A stretch of 64,000 nt of DNA from positions 21,734 to 85,733 of the forward strand of contig JAHDSC010000062.1 of the NCBI GenBank assembly GCA_018432925.1, in the 5' to 3' direction. Source of the DNA: Desulfobacterales bacterium. Its GTDB lineage: Bacteria; Desulfobacterota; Desulfobacteria; Desulfobacterales; JAHDSC01. The notes under the pieces were generated by a model that saw nothing but the letters and a program-made list of their open reading frames with translations, ran no database searches and had not been told where the DNA came from. Shown one piece after another: positions 60,482 to 64,000 of this stretch (the first letter of the stretch is position 1; each line of letters starts with the position of its first letter). Made by a program: the position numbers and the translations under genes.

Positions 60482-61970
60482 TCTTTGGTCTCGATTGCAA
60501 GAACTTGTGCACCGCCTGCGGCGTGATCCCAAGCATTCGAGCCGCTTGGCTTTGGTTGCCGTTGGCTGCTTCAAGCGCCCGGAGAATCATTTGCTTCCGG
60601 GCGCTCCCGAGAAACTCATCCAATGAGAATCCCTCGTAGGGCTCGGGAAGTGCATCCAGTGGGTCCGCGTAGGTGACCGGTTCCATGATTAGGAGGGCGC
60701 CTGCGTCCAAAACATCATTGCGGCAAAGACGAACAGACCTCTCGATGACGTTTTCCAAATCGCGTACATTCCCCGCCCAGTTGTGAGATTGCAACCTGGA
60801 CAAGGCTTCCGCCGACAACCTCTTGGGTCGTCGCAAAGAGCCATTCAACCTATCGAGAATGTGAAGCGCCAGTTTGGGAATGTCAGAGCGTCTTTCACGG
60901 AGCGGAGGAAGTTTGATTTCGCCGACGTTGAGCCTATAAAAAAGATCTTCACGGAATTTACCTTGCCTCACCAGCTTGCGTAAGTCCCGATTCGTTGCAC
61001 CTACAATCCGCACGTCAACCTTATGCGCCTTGGCTTGTCCGATCGGCTCTACCAGTCCATCTTGCAGAACTCTCAGCAACTTGGCCTGTGCGGGTATGGG
61101 AAGCTCTCCGAGCTCATCAAGGAAAAGGGTCCCCTTATCCGCCGTATCGAACTTGCCAACCTGGTCGTTGATCGCGCCAGTAAAGGCTCCTTTCTTGTGA
61201 CCGAACAGCAGGCTTTCGACAAGATCTTCTGGAATCGCTGCACAATTTACAGCGACAAAGGTCTCTCGCGGCCTTCCACTCAAACGGTGAATGTACCGTG
61301 CGAATAGCTCCTTGCCGGTCCCTGTCTCGCCAAAAATGAGGACCGGGGCCTGTGATGGAGCCAGCATCGCACCCATCTCGAGTGAACGCTGCATCGCAGA
61401 GTGATCTCCCACAATACCAAGCTGCACTCTGACGGAATCAACATCGGCTTGGCTCTCTTCAACAGGAATCGATACATCCTGGAACCTGACGGTAGGGAAC
61501 TCACGCGAGGACAAATCCACCTCGGTCACGAGCGGGTGTTGTTTTGTTACAAAATGCGGTGGTCGCACATGGAGGATGCGGGCGGGAATTTCGCCGGAAG
61601 CCGTAAGGAGAACCCAGCAGGCATGCATATGGGGCGTTCCCGACGCGACTGCAACAAAAAAACGTGCTGAAGTAAAATCCTCAAGAATTCTGACAAGATG
61701 AGCCCTAAGTCCATTAAATATTTCTTGGTAATTCGTCGGATCAGTAAGGTTGATTTCTAATACGTGAACCAGACTACCACGATGAAGCTTCGTGATAGCG
61801 ACCTTTGTTTCCTCGGTAACACGCTGTGTGCTTGGGGTATCGAAAAGAAAAATATGATCGAATGAGCGGATGGTCAGGAGGGAAAGGATGGGCCCAGGCT
61901 GTTCCTCCTGGTCAACCAATCCTTTGAAATAAGGATCATGAAATCCTGTAAATGTCAGCAGAACATCCAT
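60477..61970 (-). CDS. CARF-domain sigma54-dependent activator (RtcR-like)
   Basis: A 497-residue enhancer-binding protein. Residues 1-155 form a CARF-like sensor: LLTFTGFHDPYFKG at the start and VAVASGTPHMHACWVLL (106-122) with EIPARILHVRPP, corresponding to the TTGT...ICWFLLAE...LPARL region of E. coli RtcR. Residues about 185-430 are the AAA+ domain with GETGTGK (214-220), GAFTGA (261-266, the sigma54 contact loop) and FLDE (283-286). The end is a Fis-type HTH (GNQSQAARMLGITPQAVH). CARF domains bind cyclic oligonucleotides or, in RtcR, RNA ends with 2',3'-cyclic phosphate. No rtcA or rtcB is present. I chose the ATG overlapping the HTH gene stop (TGATG). Target: the adjacent defence operon. 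Confidence 0.92.
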   Translation of the reverse strand: MDVLLTFTGFHDPYFKGLVDQEEQPGPILSLLTIRSFDHIFLFDTPSTQRVTEETKVAITKLHRGSLVHVLEINLTDPTNYQEIFNGLRAHLVRILEDFTSARFFVAVASGTPHMHACWVLLTASGEIPARILHVRPPHFVTKQHPLVTEVDLSSREFPTVRFQDVSIPVEESQADVDSVRVQLGIVGDHSAMQRSLEMGAMLAPSQAPVLIFGETGTGKELFARYIHRLSGRPRETFVAVNCAAIPEDLVESLLFGHKKGAFTGAINDQVGKFDTADKGTLFLDELGELPIPAQAKLLRVLQDGLVEPIGQAKAHKVDVRIVGATNRDLRKLVRQGKFREDLFYRLNVGEIKLPPLRERRSDIPKLALHILDRLNGSLRRPKRLSAEALSRLQSHNWAGNVRDLENVIERSVRLCRNDVLDAGALLIMEPVTYADPLDALPEPYEGFSLDEFLGSARKQMILRALEAANGNQSQAARMLGITPQAVHKFLQSRPKT

Positions 61971-62179
61971 CACTTCTTTCTCGTACCTGGATTCTGAGAG
62001 TCGGACTCCGCTGCTCCCCCTGTCTTTACCCACTCGTCCACCTCTTCCTTGCGGAATTTCCAGAGGCGTCCCATCCGGTGCGCCGGCATCTGCTTTTCAG
62101 ATATCCATTTGTAGACCGTATCCCGCTTGATGCCGAGATAGGCCGCAATCTCATCTACGGAAAGCCATCGATCTTCCAT
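61970..62179 (-). CDS. Excisionase-family helix-turn-helix protein
   Basis: A 69-residue protein with the MerR/excisionase-like HTH pattern: LSVDEIAAYLGIKRDTVYKWISEKQMPAHRMGRLWKF (about 6-42), then EEVDEWV. ATG at 62179 with GGAG upstream; its TGA overlaps the activator's ATG. It may regulate the activator, bend DNA at the enhancer, or be a leftover excision factor of the island, as it sits near the right direct repeat and tRNA-Asn. No integrase gene accompanies it. Confidence 0.85.
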   Translation of the reverse strand: MEDRWLSVDEIAAYLGIKRDTVYKWISEKQMPAHRMGRLWKFRKEEVDEWVKTGGAAESDSQNPGTRKK

Positions 62180-62304
62180 CACTTACTCCAGTCGCACAGG
62201 GTCGCGTCCCGTCCTGAACGGCCTCAGTCCTTCGGTTATGCCAAAAGCCCGGTGCAGGATAGCCCCATTGGCTTTCATCAGGTCCGATCAGAACAAACTG
62301 GCAT

Positions 62305-62334
62305 ACATTAAACGAAAGACGGAATGATTGTCAA
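62305..62334 (-). promoter_or_regulatory. Sigma70-type promoter of the HTH-activator unit
   Basis: TTGACA (62329-62334) and TAATGT (62305-62310) with an 18-bp spacer give a start near 62297, leaving a leader of about 118 nt before the HTH gene. This would supply the sensor constitutively, with the sigma54 promoter serving as the inducible step. Confidence 0.65.
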
Positions 62335-62371
62335 ATCATTTTCCGATTACCACATGGGAGCCCCGATTCAA

Positions 62372-62644
62372 CTGGGCTGTTAAACAAGGCGACTTAAAAA
62401 ACGGAGAACGAGAGAATTCAGCGTTTGTTTCGGGGTCCAAAAGCCATTTTCGAACTCACAAAGCGTCGATGTACATGAAACAGCAGGTTTTCAGGAGAAT
62501 GGAGAAATGGGCGGGGAATGTCGGAAAAGGCGTAACTTTTTGAAATTGCGACCATTAGAAAGACGAAGCCCCGCATCGTTGATGCGGGGCTTTATCCGTT
62601 AAGCAACCGGTTCGAAGAGGGTTGCATTCGTTGTTGGCTCCCCA
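62372..62644. repeat. Right direct repeat, overlapping the 3' end of tRNA-Asn
   Basis: Partner of the repeat at 44269-44529: the shared 46-bp block starts CTGGGCTGTTAAA and includes AAAAAACGGAGAA; then a hairpin with AGAAA-GAC flank; then TTGGCTCCCCA, which covers the tRNA's acceptor 3' strand and CCA. The copies differ mainly between these segments. Together they bracket 18.1 kb containing the whole defence operon and its regulator. Confidence 0.55.
62566..62592 (-). terminator. Terminator downstream of tRNA-Asn (repeat copy R4)
   Basis: AAGCCCCGCATC-GTT-GATGCGGGGCTT is a near-perfect hairpin about 43 bp past the tRNA 3' end, followed on the minus strand by CGTCTTTCT. Its flanks are a diverged version of those of the other three hairpins. 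Confidence 0.75.
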
Positions 62645-62710
62645 GCACGGACTCGAACCGCGGACCCGATGGTTAACAGCCATCTGCTCTGCCAACTGAG
62701 CTACTGGGGA
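62635..62710 (-). tRNA. tRNA-Asn (GTT)
   Basis: A 76-nt cloverleaf with acceptor stem TCCCCAG / CTGGGGA, D arm AGCTCAGTTGGCAGAGC, anticodon loop CTGTTAAC with anticodon GTT, T arm with GGTTCGAGTCC, discriminator G and an encoded CCA end. All conserved tRNA positions are present. Its 3' end is the likely integration site of the island to the left. Confidence 0.97.
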
Positions 62711-62766
62711 ATAAGTTTGGCCGATCTATTTTTTTAACCTGGATCTCAGCCTTTGCATAAATTGGC

Positions 62767-62795
62767 TGTCTACCTCAGCGCGATATAAATGTCAA
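62767..62795 (-). promoter_or_regulatory. Promoter of tRNA-Asn
   Basis: TTGACA (62790-62795) is followed after 17 bp by TAGACA (62767-62772), a plausible -10. Transcription would start near 62760, about 50 nt before the mature tRNA 5' end. aspS ends only about 85 bp upstream of this promoter. Confidence 0.55.
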
Positions 62796-62880
62796 TATAA
62801 AAAACAGCAAAATCCGGTTTGCTCCCGGTGCGATTCCAGAGACGCCTACAAGGGACGGACGCGCTCCGACGAACGGGTTG

Positions 62881-64000
62881 CTACCGGTCCACTTTGATAT
62901 GAAGCTCATCGAGCTGACCCGCCCCGGCTTCGGAAGGCGCATCGGTCAGAAGGCAAACCGCCTTTGTCGTTTTCGGAAAGGCAATGATATCCCGAATGGA
63001 AGACTGGCCGCAGAGAATCATCACCAGCCGGTCGAAACCAAAGGCAATCCCACCGTGGGGAGGCGCCCCGGAATCCAGCGCCGAAAGAAGAAAACCGAAT
63101 TTCTCCTCGTAGGTGGCCGGGTCCATGCCCAGGGTTTCAAAAACCTTTTTCTGAAGGTCCGTCCGATGGTTGCGGATGCTTCCGCCGCCGATTTCACTGC
63201 CGTTTAAAACCAAGTCGTAGGCCCGAGACCTTACGGAAAGCGGATCGTCCCGGAGGAGCCCGTAATCGGATTCAAGGGGCGCGGTAAAGGGATGGTGAAG
63301 CGCCTGATACCGCTTTTCCACCTCATCGTATTCCAGGAGCGGAAAATGGGTGACCCAGACGAATTTGAATTGTTTTTCGTCGATCAGGCCGAGCTTGCTT
63401 CCCAGGTGATTTCGTAAATAGCCGAGGGCTTCGTTTGCGATTTTCGCCTGGTCCGCCACAAGCAGGACCAGGTCGCCGGGCTCCGTTTCCAGCCGCTGGG
63501 ACAGAAGTTGCCGAGCCTTTTCATTGAAAAACTTCGCAATGGGAGACTGCCATCCGTCCTGCCGGATCTTGATCCATGCAAGCCCCTTTGCCTTGTACAC
63601 GGTAATCAATTCCGAAAGGGCATCGATCTCCTTTCGTGAAAATTCGGCACAGCCCTTTGCATTCAGCGCCTTGACCACTCCCCCATTTTTCACCGCATCG
63701 GAAAATATCTTGAAATCCGAAGATTCGGCGATATCCGAAACGTCCTTCAGTTCGAGGCCGAAACGCAGGTCCGGTTTGTCGAGGCCGAAGCGGTTGACCG
63801 CGTCCTGGTATAACAGCCTGGAAAAGGGGAGTTCCAGGGTGATGCCGAGAACGTCTTTGAAAAGGGTCGCCATCATGTTTTCCGAAACGCGGATGATATC
63901 CTCTTCCCCCACAAAAGACATCTCCATGTCGATCTGGGTGAACTCCGGCTGACGATCCGCCCGGAGATCCTCGTCCCGGAAGCATCGGACGATCTGATAA
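62881..64000 (-). CDS. aspS: Aspartate-tRNA ligase, C-terminal part (runs off the right edge)
   Basis: Charges tRNA-Asp (or tRNA-Asx in non-discriminating forms). About 373 codons are in the window, and reading continues in frame to the edge with YQIVRCFRDEDLRADRQPEF, the class II motif 2 region. Also present are the bacterial GAD insertion domain, GSEIGGGSIRNH, and motif 3 (HGGIAFGFDRLVM) followed by FPKTTKA. The N-terminal anticodon-binding domain lies outside. No sign of damage. Confidence 0.96.
   Translation of the reverse strand, partial: YQIVRCFRDEDLRADRQPEFTQIDMEMSFVGEEDIIRVSENMMATLFKDVLGITLELPFSRLLYQDAVNRFGLDKPDLRFGLELKDVSDIAESSDFKIFSDAVKNGGVVKALNAKGCAEFSRKEIDALSELITVYKAKGLAWIKIRQDGWQSPIAKFFNEKARQLLSQRLETEPGDLVLLVADQAKIANEALGYLRNHLGSKLGLIDEKQFKFVWVTHFPLLEYDEVEKRYQALHHPFTAPLESDYGLLRDDPLSVRSRAYDLVLNGSEIGGGSIRNHRTDLQKKVFETLGMDPATYEEKFGFLLSALDSGAPPHGGIAFGFDRLVMILCGQSSIRDIIAFPKTTKAVCLLTDAPSEAGAGQLDELHIKVDR

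Noticed and set aside
44733..62182. CRISPR array or cas genes to accompany the CARF protein
   Set aside because: I looked for regularly spaced repeats and Cas-like proteins in the island and found none; the CARF domain is part of a sigma54 activator.
44733..62710. CBASS nucleotidyltransferase (CD-NTase) partner for the E1-E2-JAB protein
   Set aside because: No protein in the operon has the GS-x-DxD nucleotidyltransferase motif; the only nucleotidyltransferase nearby is AbiEii, which belongs to a separate toxin-antitoxin pair outside the repeats.

Overview
The window looks like chromosomal DNA from a Gram-negative, probably anaerobic bacterium. It holds an outer-membrane autotransporter, a tripartite RND pump and a flavodiiron protein. 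Gene content and base composition suggest a deltaproteobacterium (Desulfobacterota) of moderately high GC, but no taxonomic marker here proves this.

Left part (1-36 kb), mostly housekeeping and surface genes: a catalase; an 11-kb gene for a giant autotransporter adhesin with about 48 RTX-like GGxGxD repeat units, preceded by a c-di-GMP-I (GEMM) riboswitch and terminator; DUF488 with a tiny coupled lipoprotein; a flavodiiron protein; an RlmK-like rRNA methyltransferase; glycogen phosphorylase; an RND efflux operon (membrane fusion protein, HAE1 pump, outer-membrane factor); a yybP-ykoY (Mn2+) riboswitch with its own sigma70-type promoter in front of a Tim44-like gene and a P-type ATPase; a CorC/HlyC protein; small membrane or secreted proteins; and a HypE-like AIR synthase.

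Accessory part (36-44.5 kb): a DUF4062/AlbA-type protein; a SWIM zinc-finger protein followed by a Cys-rich unknown and a decayed ADP-ribosylglycohydrolase; a frameshifted radC; an N-terminally truncated class II amidotransferase; and an AbiE toxin-antitoxin pair. Gene decay is frequent here.

Defence island (44.5-62.6 kb), bracketed by two diverged direct repeats of about 260 bp; the right one runs into the 3' end of a tRNA-Asn gene. Every gene is on the minus strand and no gap between genes exceeds about 40 bp from the SNase-like gene to the Fic gene. Order of transcription: HTH protein, CARF-sigma54 activator (RtcR-like), then a near-consensus -24/-12 promoter with two tandem palindromic enhancer sites 21 bp apart, then SNase-like nuclease, HsdR, HsdM, HsdS, DUF3800, DUF3696 ATPase, PLD-like HDR protein, a 74-codon ORF, MBL hydrolase, E2-E1-JAB triple fusion, 4-TM protein, second MBL hydrolase, Fic. 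My reading is that a CARF sensor, whose relatives bind a nucleotide or RNA-end signal, switches on a 15.6-kb layered defence operon containing a type I restriction system and a bacterial ubiquitin-like conjugation module. This is the most interesting part of the window.

The right edge holds tRNA-Asn and the 3' two-thirds of aspS, both core genes.
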